Assembly: GCA_022393335.1 (NCBI GenBank)
Contig: JAJEKB010001148.1
Location: forward strand, 32,606-96,605
From: Macrotrachela quadricornifera
Taxonomy: Eukaryota > Rotifera > Eurotatoria > Philodinida > Philodinidae
Reading direction: 5' to 3'
DNA: 64,000 bases
Both the position numbers and the translations under genes were made by a program. Positions 23,801 to 35,415 of the stretch are shown in pieces. The notes beneath the pieces were generated by a model. The model did not search any database. It saw nothing but the letters and a program-made list of their open reading frames with translations, and had not been told where the DNA came from. Numbering within the stretch: position 1 is the stretch's first letter; the number at the start of each line of letters is the position of its first letter.

Positions 23801-26467
23801 TAAGAAAAAAAAAGTAAGCTTGCAAGCATAAGAAATATGGCATTAACTTATACGTAGCGCTATTATATCAAGATTATCATAAAATGATATTACAAAGAGC
23901 AAAGCTCATTAGATTTTCAATTTTCCTACAATAGAAGAAGCAGCTTTGTCTCTTGGATATGAAAGAACTGTTTTTTGCATTAAATTCAGGTAGATTATAC
24001 ACGAAAAAAAATCTATCTATTTCTTACTGTTCATCTTTATTTTCTTCATCAATTTTTAAATAAATTCTTTTAAATGCATTAATAACAGCATTTGATATAT
24101 GTTTATCATTTGACCAAATTAATGAAAACATATGCTGTTCAAGTTTTTTATATGCATTTGATTGCCATTCAAATGTTGACCACTAATAATAATTACAAAA
24201 AAAATAAATAATAGAAAATATATAAAAATATTCTTTATACCAAAACAAGAAAATCAATTATTTCAAGAACATCACTTGTTACTTTTGAACAAAGTAAATA
24301 AAAAGCATCTTTTGCTAAAAATCTTCGAAGATGATTACAAAAATCAGTTGCATTATGTAAATAAGATCTAAAAATATAATAAATTAAAATAAAAATTAAG
24401 CTTTTTTTTTTTTTTTCTTACACAAGTTTTGATTGTTTAACCATATTATCAAATAATCTTGTTGCTTTTTCAATTGGTTCTTCATCATCAATTATTTCAA
24501 TATCAGGATTTGTTGATAAACAATTATTAAGTTTACTTTGTAATTGTATTAATATACTCATTTCAGCATTATATTGTTCAAATGATGGTAATGATTCATC
24601 AATTGAATACATTGAACAAACACGTTGTTGTTGTTCAACAATACGTTCAAATAAAAGATGTTGATTATCAAGATTATTTTCTTTATCATTATCATTTAAT
24701 TTTTCATTTATTATTGGAATATTTTCTACATTTAATGTTTGTCCTAATAATTTTTGTAATCGAACTAATTTATTCATTTCAGCATTATATTCATCAAGCA
24801 TAGCATCAATTGGAAGAAACTAAAAAAAAAATTAAATTAAAAAAAAAAATAAAAATTTTTTTTTGTTTTTTCTTTACTCGATCAGTATATGGATTAAATT
24901 TAAGTAATTTAATTATAAGTTGTATAGCATGTTTTCTTACAATACATGATGTATCATTCATTCTTTCAATAGTTGCTTGTGTTAAATGACAATAAAATTT
25001 AATTGGAATTAATTTTAATTCAACTAAATTTATACATAAATTAATTGCATGTGAACGTACATGAACATTATAATCAAGAAAATATTGATCAATTATTAAT
25101 AAAAATAATTCACCACGTAATTCTTTATATTCAATTAATGATGAACAATAACGTATTATATTTACACATATATTTAATAAACAATTTCGCATTTGTAAAC
25201 AATCACTATCAAATAAATCAAGTAAACGATTTATATATATTATTAAATGATCAGATATATGAATAGATAATTCATCAAGTAATTTTGCCATTGTACGAGA
25301 ATTATTTATATCATTTTGTGTATTTGATGTTTGAATTATTGTTGATGAAAGACAAAGATGACATATATCACTAAAATATTTATTTATTATTATTGTTGTT
25401 GTTTTTTTTTCTATTTTTATTTTTACTTGATTATTCTTTCTAATAAAATATCTGTTCGGAAATGTTTTACATGACATACAATAACAGCTGAATATATTGT
25501 TGCTGTATGTTCTTGAATTTGTAACATTTGAATTATTTTTATACTTGTATCTAATAAATAAAATCATTAGTTTTTTAGTATTATGATTGATATATTTTAA
25601 CTAATACAAATACCTTCTTCAATACGAAATAGTCCAATAGTTAATGCTAATATAAATGATAAATAATCTTTAACTGTTCGAACACGTGATGAAAATTGAT
25701 TATTTCTAATGATTGTTAAACATACATCAACAATTGTACTAAAATATTTTTTTTATATTATAATATTAAAAAAGAAAATTTTCTTTTATTTTACTTTCCA
25801 ATTTGTTGATCTTCTAATCGTTCAGTTTCATGCCAAAATTGACGAAGATCAAGTTTAATTAAATTTGTAAATAAATAAAGTATTTCATCACGTTCATTTA
25901 TATACCAATCAATTTTACATGTTTGAATAGATTGTTTTTGTTTTTTATTATTTGAATTTCCAATAGATTGTTCGTTTTTATTATTATTAATAATTAATTT
26001 TTCAAGTATAAATAAATATCGACAAAGAAGATCTAATGAAATAATAATCATTTGACGATGTATATCATCACCATTTATTTGTTGATGAGAACTAATTGAT
26101 TGAATTTCACTTTGTATAACTATGAAAATAAAGAAAAATAAATATTTGGTTTTGTAATATCTTTTAAAAGAATTACCATCTTTAAGAAGACTACTAAATA
26201 CTTTTCGAATATCATGAAATCTTTCAATATGTCTAAATAAATATTAAATCATTGTTGGTTATTTTTTCTTTCCTTTAAATATATAAGTACATACCCAATA
26301 AGATCATCTGCAACTGAATGTAATTTTGAGAGAGTATATGAGGGATTACTATGTTCATTTAATTGACATTCTATTATATAAATTAAAAAATTTAAGATAC
26401 AAAAATTTTATTTATTTTAATAATAACCTTTAAATAATGCATTTAATTCATCTTTACTAATACCCAT
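20837..26467 (-). CDS. NCAPD2: condensin complex subunit 1 (NCAPD2/CND1)
   Basis: Sixteen exons (minus): 26467-26428, 26370-26295, 26232-26177, 26119-25795, 25738-25614, 25550-25427, 25370-24878, 24819-24422, 24367-24241, 24182-24028, 23032-22042, 21963-21770, 21694-21571, 21499-21222, 21168-20994, 20944-20837. Phases agree and give about 1,262 residues (human about 1,400). HEAT-type repeats are seen through most of the length, with VRSHAIN and VRKHAIQL repeat motifs near the middle, SKVTSDVLEIIDF after them, and near the C-terminus EPFTPQFYAQI, FFDELS and LPDIISRLS. These blocks are diagnostic of the condensin I D2 subunit, which binds DNA and drives mitotic chromosome compaction. An Asn/Asp-rich acidic loop lies at about 22.1-22.3 kb. 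The tenth intron (23033-24027) is about 1 kb because it has taken up repeats. Confidence 0.85.
23116..23286. mobile_element. 171 bp hAT-type MITE in an NCAPD2 intron
   Basis: The element begins CAAGCCCGTAGCCAGG and ends with GGCTACGGCCCTG, whose complement reads CAGGGCCGTAGCCAAGG, so the termini are inverted repeats. It is flanked by a perfect 8 bp direct repeat, TTTCAAAT, at 23108-23115 and 23287-23294. An 8 bp duplication and CAGGG-type GTAGCC termini are typical of hAT transposons. Inside are G-runs and C-runs far richer in GC than the surroundings and able to pair with each other. It has no coding capacity. Confidence 0.75.
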
Positions 26468-26573
26468 GATTATTTTCTTTTTTTTTGTTTTAATTGTGTA
26501 TTACATCTAAAATGAAGTATAAAGGCGCCATGATCATTAATTATTAATTCTTGTATCTGATTATATTTACAAA
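26468..26573. promoter_or_regulatory. ~106 bp bidirectional promoter, NCAPD2 (-) / unknown gene (+)
   Basis: The two start codons face away from each other with only about 106 bp between them. The spacer contains a GGCGCC palindrome at about 26,524-26,529, conspicuous in AT-rich sequence. It resembles the core of E2F/cell-cycle elements, but a match by eye is weak. Confidence 0.4.
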
Positions 26574-27331
26574 ATGAAAAATGAAGATAATAAAGAAAAA
26601 GATTCTAATGAATCTATTTGTTTATCAAAGGAAGAAAAAGAAGAATTAAAATCTCAACGGTATAATATATTTCATATTTAAAATAAAAATTCTTATAGAT
26701 TTTTTTTCTTCTTTTGAGAAATAAAATAAAATCTAGACGACATTCAAGTTTATCTGTATATTCATCAAATAAAAATGATAGTAAAGAAAAATTGAGTTTA
26801 TCTTCTCATGTAATTTATTTTGGATGTGACCAACACTTAGGAATTGAATTATGGGATACATCTTATTTTCTTTCAATTTTATTTGAATTATTAGATGAAT
26901 TTAAAAATAGTTCAAATGAAGAATCACGTCTTGTTGCTTTTATAATATGTCATATTAATGAAATTAATTTAAATTCTTTAATACCTATTAAATTAATTAT
27001 TCAAATATTAAAATATTTTAATAATATACGTTTAAAAATTCTTATTTTACTTGAATTATTAAATGTTTGTGAAACAATTGATTGTACTCAAGCACTTATA
27101 TTATTATGGGAATTTTCAACATATGGTTATATGACACTTTTTTATGTATTAGATCGAATTAAATTTACAATTATTGATAAAGATATTCAATGGAAATCAT
27201 TATTAACTATTTTTGAACCAATCGAAAATAAAAAACATGCTGCATATATTGTATTAGATAAAACAAATTTTTACAAACCAAATAGAGCAGTGATTGTATT
27301 TGGATCGAAAAGACTTAAACGTTATTTTTAA
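26574..27331 (+). CDS. unidentified 232-residue protein
   Basis: Two exons, 26574-26659 and 26719-27331, with a 59 bp intron (GTATAA...TTTGAG); the junction reads SQ-RNKIKSRR in phase. The N-terminal 60 residues are charged (Lys/Glu/Ser-rich, KEEKEELK), suggesting a disordered or coiled leader, followed by a basic KSRRHSS patch. Residues about 75-230 are a Leu/Ile-rich helical region with no membrane-length segment, including GCDQHLGIELWD and LLWEFSTYGYMT. I do not recognise the family. Its head-to-head position with NCAPD2 suggests shared timing of expression, nothing more. Confidence 0.6.
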
Positions 27332-28095
27332 TTTTGACCGTTCCTATTACCATTGACATTGTTTGTTTTTTCGTTCTTCTTTTATTGGATTATTTTATAA
27401 CGTTATAGAATAACATATAACGATAGATGTCAGTTGCATGTAATCAACGCTATATAGTTTAATTAAATTAAATAATGCAAAGAAGAAAAATAAACTGCAT
27501 AAATATTATAGTAAACTTCTTTATACTCTTTTGAAAGTAAAAATTTATCAAATAACAATCCATTATATATATGTATTCTGAAAACTTTAAAAAAGTCACT
27601 CATTGTTAATTAATAAGTTTTAACAGTTGTATCAGAAAATAGTTGTTTTTCTGTGAAAATTTTCTGTTTAGTGTACATAAACTCTAAATGGTCATTATTC
27701 TAATGTCATGAACAGATAATATTCAGATTTGACAAGTATATGTATGTCTAACATTTATAAAAAGTGTTTTTTCCAACTATGACTACAGATTTTAATCATA
27801 CCCCTCAAGAAAAACATTAGTCCATGTTTCTCCGATTAATTCAGTTACGAATACTAATTTAACTTTAGGTACACATGTGCTTGTTCTCAAATGAAAATTA
27901 TTCATCGGAGTTTACTCCTACGCCTGTATTCACATTCCAAGACATCAAATACTTTCCTAGCATCTGTTTTCATACTCACTCCTCTTCCTATTCTATATGA
28001 AAGAACCCAATGCGATCGTTCTCAGAGATGTTATCAGTAGCATCTGTTGTCCTTATTTTATCTTCTTTGATATTTATTATCTAATCATGTAATTT
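27332..28095. other. intergenic, no gene seen
   Basis: AT-rich sequence between the unknown gene and the esterase pseudogene. A TTTCATATAG just before 28,100 could be a fossil splice acceptor for the pseudogene, so earlier exons may be buried here. I cannot read any. Confidence 0.45.
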
Positions 28096-28099
28096 CATA

Positions 28100-28637
28100 T
28101 AGTTGAAAAATTATTAGTTGTTATTGGTGATCTATGGACATCTGATGATGAAGGTGGTTCAGTTAGAACTAATGATCATTGTTCAAATGCCTATCCACTT
28201 GTTGCTGCAAAAATATTAAATTGAGTAGGAAAAAATTTAGCTCGTGGCGACTCAAGATTAAGGAAATATCAACACAATTGAAATCGTTTAGCACTCTTTC
28301 TTCTCTTCCAACACATATTGTTATTGGGATTGATGGGAATGATTTTGACGTTGCTGATGGTCTTGTTCAAAATACTTTTCTCAATAATTTAACTGATATT
28401 GTCAATAAACATTACTTAATCAAACCTCGACTTGTTTCTATTCATAAAGATATTCAAAATCATGTTCCACAAGCAAAAGTATATGCTGTTTCATATCCTA
28501 ACCTTGTTGATTTTAACAATAATCTTCTTAATGAAGCTAAATGTCATCAAATGATGGATATATTAACAACAATAATCCAAGAGGCTGTCAATGAAGCAAA
28601 TATTAGATATATTGATATTGCAGATGTTTTCAGATGA
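28100..28637 (+). pseudogene. SGNH/GDSL-type esterase pseudogene, probably bacterial-type
   Basis: The frame opens with VVIGDLWTSDDEGG and then SNAYPLVAAKIL, the layout of block I of bacterial SGNH lipases (GDSxxSGEG ... SNAYP). The catalytic GDS serine is replaced (GDL). A TGA interrupts at about 28,222, and about 35 bases later the reading frame shifts. The second open piece carries HIVIGIDGNDFD (block III-like GxND), QAKVYAVSYPN and DIADVF, then stops before the family's final D-x-x-H block. With the nucleophile changed, an internal stop, a frameshift and a truncated end, it cannot make an active enzyme. Origin by transfer is inferred from the bacterial-type motifs. Confidence 0.6.
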
Positions 28638-28915
28638 TTCATGTCTATTTGACAGATTTACAGCTTATTTAAAAATAGCATCGGAATAAATATTAAGTTA
28701 TTTTTATCGTACACTATTGATAATAAGTTTATGAAAAGAACATGTCTTAACTTAATCATTATTTACTATATAATAAAAATATCTATACATATCATCTAGA
28801 GCTCGATTAATGAATACAATGAAATTTTTTTTAATCTCTTTTATAAATTTCTATCTAAATTTTATCTGATTTTCAAAAAAAGAAAAAAGACAACATAAAT
28901 AATCCTCTAATCACA
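28638..28915. other. intergenic
   Basis: AT-rich spacer between the esterase pseudogene (+) and the 3' end of XRCC3 (-). Nothing else is seen. Confidence 0.5.
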
Positions 28916-30740
28916 TCAATTTTGACTACCAAATACACCTTTATCAACAATAAAATAATTACATCGATTTGTTTTTTGTATATGATAACAATAATCAATC
29001 GATAATGAACGTAAATGAACAACATTTGTTTTAATACTTGTTATAGCTTTTCGTTCATCAAAGACAACTTGTGATTGTTGAGAATCTAAATGATGTTCTT
29101 CAATATTTTCAGTTTTAGTCAATTGTATACGACAATGAACAAGAAATGCCCAAGTAAGACCTAATGCAGGACCTAATGTCATTGGTTGAAATAATAATGA
29201 AGAATTTATTTTTTGACTAAATTGAGTTTGTACCTGAAAGAAAAAAATATTCTAAATAATAAAAACTAATATCTATTATATATACTTGATTAACACACAC
29301 AATAGCAAGATTATATCGATAACAAAGTGTATGCATAGCAAAGCCAAAATATTGTAAAGTATTTGCTTTTATATGATGTTCAAACATAATATCTTCAGAA
29401 CGAAAAAGTGCAGCTAATGAATCAATAATAATTAATCGAATATTTGGTTCACGATTGATTAAACATGGTAATCGATCAATAAGTGTCATTTCTAAATGAC
29501 GCTAATATAAAATATAATTTTTTAAATTTTCTTTACAAAAAAAAAACAACAACATATATATACATAATGTCGAATAATATCAAGATAAATATTATCAAAA
29601 AATTTTTGTTGTAAACATCTAGCATCAGCTATATTAAATGGCTTATCAGCTTTTGCACGATAATATGAAATATGTCTTAATCGTTTATCAATTTTTTCAA
29701 TTTGAGATTCTGTATTAATATAAACCACTTCTATTAATAAATATAAATATTAAAATATAGTGCTAGTCATAAGTCTCGACTGTCTTCTTTGAAGTACTTT
29801 AATATTTGAAGTTGTTGATTTGAAACTGGCTGTAATCGGTGACATTAATTAGACGTCAAGTCAATGTAACAGAAGAATTATGAATGAAATACAATCTTTG
29901 TCTTGTTTTAGTCATATCTCAGCTATAGAAGGACCTTAGATTCCGCAAAATCCATCATTCAAAAGTCTAAGTTTCAAGCTTTGTCCAGTAAAACGTTCAC
30001 TCTCCAAGTCTTTCAGGTTGCTGAGATACGACTCTATCAACGAATGCTAGTAAAATCTTTGTTTTGATAATTTTTTCTCAGTATGCTCATAGATACATGT
30101 AGTCAAAATTTCAAATCAAGAATTTGAAATATTAAAGCACTTCAGAGTATGAGGTCGAGATTTATGATCAGCACTGTAATATTCATATAATTGAAGAAAA
30201 AAAGCTTTACTAGCTTCTTGTCCTCGTGCTCGAAATGTTCGTTGAACTTCTAATGACATTTGAATACATAATTGAGTTTTTCCACATCCACTTTCACCAT
30301 ATAATTCAGTTATTTGACCTAGACGAATTCCACCACCAAGTGTTTTATCTATAATTGGACAACCTGTTGAAAACATTGTAATTGTATCACGTTCAATTTC
30401 ACTCATTTGCCAAACTAAATTAATAATCTAATTATTTAATAAAATAATATTTATTTATATTATAAATTCAAACCCGATATTTGTCGTTTTGAAAAAGGAT
30501 AAAATGCATTCGAAACACATTGTAATGCAATATCAATTTCAGATTTTGTCATTCGTGTTGTACGATTTATTTCATTTGGATCTAATTCCAGAAATTTTTG
30601 TAAAGAATATTTCGTATTATATACTAAATATATGATTTATATGTATATATAAAATAATTTATTTTAAATAATAAAAAACCTCGATAAAGTTTTCCTTCAA
30701 TATTTGGTGGTAAATCAATATCATTTAAAGTCAAAGGCAT
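28916..30740 (-). CDS. XRCC3: XRCC3-like RAD51 paralogue
   Basis: Six exons (minus): 30740-30680, 30623-30474, 30414-30211, 29730-29564, 29501-29286, 29233-28916; in phase, 371 residues (human 346). A short helical N-terminal domain is followed by the RecA core. Walker A is GESGCGKT, preceded by GGGIRLGQITELY; VVYINTES is the strand after it; Walker B is LIIIDSLAALFR; then VCVNQV and LGPALGLTWA. IDSxAAxFR and PALGxTWA fit XRCC3 better than RAD51B, RAD51C or RAD51D. XRCC3 pairs with RAD51C to promote strand exchange and resolve recombination intermediates in the nucleus. The third intron (29731-30210) is about 480 bp, far longer than the others, and seems to carry an insertion. Confidence 0.85.
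29761..30051. repeat. probable insertion in an XRCC3 intron
   Basis: A TGCTAGT heptamer at 29761-29767 recurs at 30045-30051. Between the copies GTCATATCTCAGC (about 29,910) and GCTGAGATACGAC (about 30,020) are inverted partners. The extra length explains why this intron is about eight times longer than its neighbours. The evidence for a transposon is suggestive only. Confidence 0.3.
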
Positions 30741-31019
30741 ATTTCATATCTATAGTGTAAGAATTGATATTTCATTTTTTTGTTTTGTTAATAAAACTTA
30801 AACTTTACTCTTTTGCTTTTCTTTTTTTTTTTGCTAAGAAAATCATACGAAATATTTAATGTTTGACATAAATATACTTGTTAGAACAATAATCATCAAG
30901 TTTACAAAAACAAAAAAAAATGAAAACAATAAATCTTATATTTTCTACATGTATGTCTGTATACAATAAAAAGATAAAAATTAAAAATGAATGATAAAGA
31001 TCTCGTTTAACTTGATATA

Positions 31020-34000
31020 TTATTTAACAATAATTGATTTATTTGTATTTTCTTTAATAATCAATTTTTCATTTAAATCATCCTGTAATTCATCTACATT
31101 TTCAACATCTGTTATATGATCAATATTAACATTATTGTTTACAATAATATCATCATCATCATCATCATCAATAATAACAGCATCATGTTGTTCAATTTGC
31201 TAAAATATACAAAAAAATATATCAAATTAAATATTGATTATTATATATTTTATTTTATTTTTTTTTGTTTCGGATAAGAAATTTGTTATTTAAAGATAAG
31301 CCATGCATATTGAATCAACATGCGAAAGAAAAGCGCAATCGTAATATTGATATTTTTTTTATTCCAATTGATATTTTATTTTATTTTTTTTTGTTACCAT
31401 GCTCATTGCTATCATACCTGAGCTGTAAGTCGTTCTGCTAATTCCTCTCTAAATTTTTCTTTTGCCCATTGCATAAAATGAGCTGTATCATATGTTGTTG
31501 GCTGATAGATAATATCGATTATTTTTCTTATAAATAAAAATTTGAAAAAAATATATAATACATACTTCTTTATTTAATGATAATAATTCATTATCAATAT
31601 CATCATTTTCTGATGCTAATTCTTTTTCTACAGCTTCTTCTAATTTTAATTGTTGTTGAAGTTGATCAAGTGATTCAATAATATTACCTAGAAAGAAAAA
31701 AAATAAAATTTTTTTTTTAATTTTATTTTGTTACTATCTGTTGTTGATACATCTGATGATGGATTAATAAAATCATTATTTGATATATTATTATCTTCAT
31801 CATCTAATATTGATTCTTTTAAATGTACACTTGTTGATAATGAACTATTTCCACTATCATCAATAGTTGCTGTTGTTGTTGTTGGTGGTGGTATTATTGT
31901 TTGAGAATCAATATTAAGTTTTGATTGATTTGTTCCTATTAATTCTGTATTATCATCTTCCCACCATTCTTCAATAAGATCAATATCATTTGAATCATTT
32001 ATTCGTGTATTATTCATATTATTATATCGATTTGTATTTGTACGATTATTAAAATCATTTCGTTTTTGATAATTATTATTGAAACCATATTGACGAGGAT
32101 CATATGATGATAATGGAAATTGATGTTTATCTTGTTGTTGATGATATGTTCGTTGTTGTGTTGATCGTCGTTTTTGATATGATGTTCCCCAATAATTATT
32201 ATTATTAAAATTTTCATTATGATATGATGAATCATCTGTATTCATATATGCCGAAAGTGGAAGATTATTATTATTATTATTATTTCGTTGATAACGATTG
32301 TTATTATTTGATGAACGAAAAAAATTATTATTTGATTGCTGTTGTTGTTGTTGTTGAGATGAAAAATCATAAAATGATTGAGGACGTGATTGAAAACGAT
32401 TATCATTATTAAAACGTGATGAAGAATTATATAAACGTTCAAAATCACCTGACATTGGTCGTTGTTGATGATATTTTGTTTCTTGATCAGGTCTTTTTAA
32501 ACGACGAAATCTTGGTGGTAAATCATTGGAAGAATCTTCTTGTTGTTGATGAACATGAGAAGTTGAAGATGATATTGTTGATAGTTGAGAAGGAATAGTA
32601 GATGAAGGAGGAGGAGGAGGAGGAGGTGGTGGTGGTTGTTGAAAAACAGGTGATGATTGAAAATGTGATGGATGATGATATTGATGACGATTAGAATTTT
32701 CAAATGTACGTGTTGGATGATATTGATGAAAATGTCCTTGTGATGGTTGAGATGAAGGAGGACCTGTAGATATAGGTCCTGCTGGATGAGTAAAATACAC
32801 AGTACCATTTCCATTAAATGCTGATGGTTGACCTACTGATGGATAAACAAAATTATGTAGATAAGCAGTTTCTAAAAACAAAAAAAAAAAGATATTCAAG
32901 AAAAAATAATTGCATTTATATATATATAAGATTTACGATCTAATTGATCTCCACCATTATTAATCATATGATCAACACCTGTATGATGTCCATTCATATT
33001 TGTTGGTAATAATTGTACATGAATTGGAGGTGCAGATGGCATAGAACCATTTGGCCACATTGATATTTGTGGTACATCTAGATGAAATTCAGAAACTCCT
33101 CCTAAATGACCATTATTATGCATTCCAGTTCGACGCATTCGTTCTTTAATAAAAAAAATCAACTAATCAAATAAATTATTAATTCTACAATAGTTATACC
33201 TTCTCGTCGGCGTTGTCCTTGTTCTTGATTTCGTTGTTGTTGTTGATTAAAACGTCCACTGCCAATACGATTAGCTAAAAATAATAAATATAAATTTGAT
33301 ATTTATTATAACATAAAAAAAAAAGGTTCGAAAAAAAAAACATTCAGTGAGCACACATGCAAACAAATGAGAAGAAAAAAAAATCAGTCATGCAGTTATA
33401 CGATTAACTACAACTGTATAAAGCATTAACCTTCAATAAAAATCGTTTTCTTTTTTAAGAAATCATCAAAAAAGAAAAGAATTTGAGAATATGAAAAAAA
33501 AGCTCATTAGTCAACAAATAATTTGCTTACTTATCGGACGTTAACTATTGATTTTAATTGAAGGGATAGTTAGTTTATAACGAAGTATACATTGCTTCGT
33601 CCCCCGTTCTTTTGTCTACTACTGCTGATAGTCGTAAAATATGTATATATGTGCAATGTACATTACGCTCTCATCTCTTCTTTTTTTCCTCTTTCTCTCT
33701 CTCTCTCTTCCTATTCTTTTCGTCCATCGACAAAGACGGCAAAAACGTACACATCGATCATCCAGGTATATCTACCATTTACCCTCATATGTATGTATAT
33801 ACTTATATCATACATACACACACGACTTATGTTATATTCAAAGTCGTTTAATCAGCTGATTTACAAGCATCCTCAATAGCATCATGCAATAATAAAGTAG
33901 AAGAAAAGAATAATCATAATAATAATAATAATAACACAAGCTGATATAGAAAAAAGAGCAGCAACTCATTCCATGAGTAATCAATAATCTATTACCTACC

Positions 34001-35415
34001 TTGATTGTTTACAATGATAAGTTTTTTTGCGTGTGCCGATTCGTCGGCATCTACGCATAGAATTGATTCCATCAGACTTTAATATATTCTTATAAATCAA
34101 TTAAATATTCTCAATTTTTGAAAAGCAAATAATAAGAATGATTTTTTTTCCTCTTTATTTTCAAGGTTTTATTTATTTATTTATTTTTCTTGAAGAAAAC
34201 TATTTTCATCAATTTCCCTGTCTTACCATGATCATTTTCTGATTGATAATGAAATGGATATGCATATTCAAGTAATTCAGGATTAATTAAATTATTATCA
34301 TATTGTTGATTAGTAATTTCTTGTGCTCGTTCACGTTTTAAACGATTATAATCAACTCTTTGTGCACGTTGAGGTTGAATATCATTACGATCCTTTAATT
34401 AACAAAAAATATTCAAAAATTCTTATTAAATTTAAAAATATTTTTTAAATTTTACATTTTCAAATTTTCGTCGTATTGGTGGTCGATGCATTCGTTCATG
34501 TTGATTATTCTGTAAATGAAATTTTTATTTTTAAAATAAAATAATAATAATAATAATAATACTTGAGAATTTTGTTCAATTGTTGTATTTTTTCCACGAT
34601 TTTTCGTTGTCTAAAAATATGATAATCAGATAAAGATAAATTTTCTTTTTTTTTATAACTTACACCTCTCATTGTCGTTGTCGTGTCTTTTGCCGATTCA
34701 GCTATAGTTAGTTTTGTTGTTGCATCCGATCGTTGAGCAAGTTGTCGGTCTTCTTCAATTTCCTTCAATAAATACAAACACACATTAAAATACAAAAAAA
34801 AGAAGAATACATTTGTAAACGACAATATAGTTCTTTCTTTTTTAGGTGACACTTATGTGAAGACATATATATATATACAATACAATACATAATACACAAA
34901 TTTAGAATAAAAGAACAACTATAAAAGCATAGTGGGAGGACGAATAGAAAAAATATTATTCCAGGCAAGCAATCACAATCGTTACCAATGTACAACGTGC
35001 CGTCACAACGTCTGATGAAACTCTATATCCCTTATTCTGTACACATGTATGTTCTCTTTTAGAAGCGAGAAAAAAATCTGACGACAAAAAGGGAACAAAA
35101 TTGTCAAAAAAATCTCTTTCTCTCTCATTGCAATGACATTCGAGAACATAGAGAAAAGAAAGAATAGACCTCTGAATCGACAAATATCAATCGTTAGACC
35201 TCCCCTTATTCTCTCTCTCACTCTCTCTCTCTTTCCCTCTCGTTTATTCTCTTGGTCTCTTGTCATATATACTCTTATATATATATGTATGCTTCAAACA
35301 AATAATTAGTGCATATTCAAATACAAACTTGATGACGTTTAAGTAATTCCAAGTTTTTAATACGCATTTCAGCCATTTTTTGATCAATTGCCGAGATGGA
35401 TGATAACCCATCCAT
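31020..35415 (-). CDS. CCDC9: CCDC9-like coiled-coil / low-complexity protein
   Basis: Eleven exons (minus): 35415-35329, 34762-34664, 34610-34563, 34509-34456, 34392-34227, 33274-33200, 33143-32937, 32871-31735, 31687-31566, 31501-31418, 31199-31020; all in phase, 752 residues. The N-terminus has a short helix, then RHQEIEEDRQLAQ, which matches the signature start of CCDC9 proteins. The RRKFEN / KRERAQE region is basic. The 1.1 kb exon is extremely low in complexity: poly-Pro, poly-Gln, poly-Asn and Arg/Tyr patches, resembling disordered RNA-binding proteins. The C-terminal part is an acidic coiled coil with a poly-Asp run near the end. Vertebrate CCDC9 is linked to the exon-junction complex, so a nuclear RNA role is plausible. 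The family call rests mainly on the N-terminal motif. Confidence 0.55.

Noticed and set aside
24806..25567. A 253-codon frame read as one continuous exon
   Set aside because: Its first part is out of frame with NCAPD2; a GT-AG intron (25426-25371) joins the correct frames, so the frame is a chance fusion of two exons through an intron.
30116..30210. Extension of the XRCC3 third exon beyond RARGQEAS
   Set aside because: A GTAAAG donor inside it joins in phase to the VVYINTES exon, which restores the expected RecA order; the rest is intron.
32014..32814. Additional long frames on both strands (poly-Ile/His/Leu)
   Set aside because: They are shadows of the Asn/Gln-repeat exon of the CCDC9-like gene read in other frames.
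33592..33879. Three overlapping plus-strand frames of 72-95 codons
   Set aside because: They come from CT-rich and TATG-rich simple sequence within an intron; low complexity is open in several frames at once.
34765..35266. Overlapping minus-strand frames with hydrophobic and Cys-rich content
   Set aside because: They lie in the first intron of the CCDC9-like gene, overlap each other in different frames and lack motifs.
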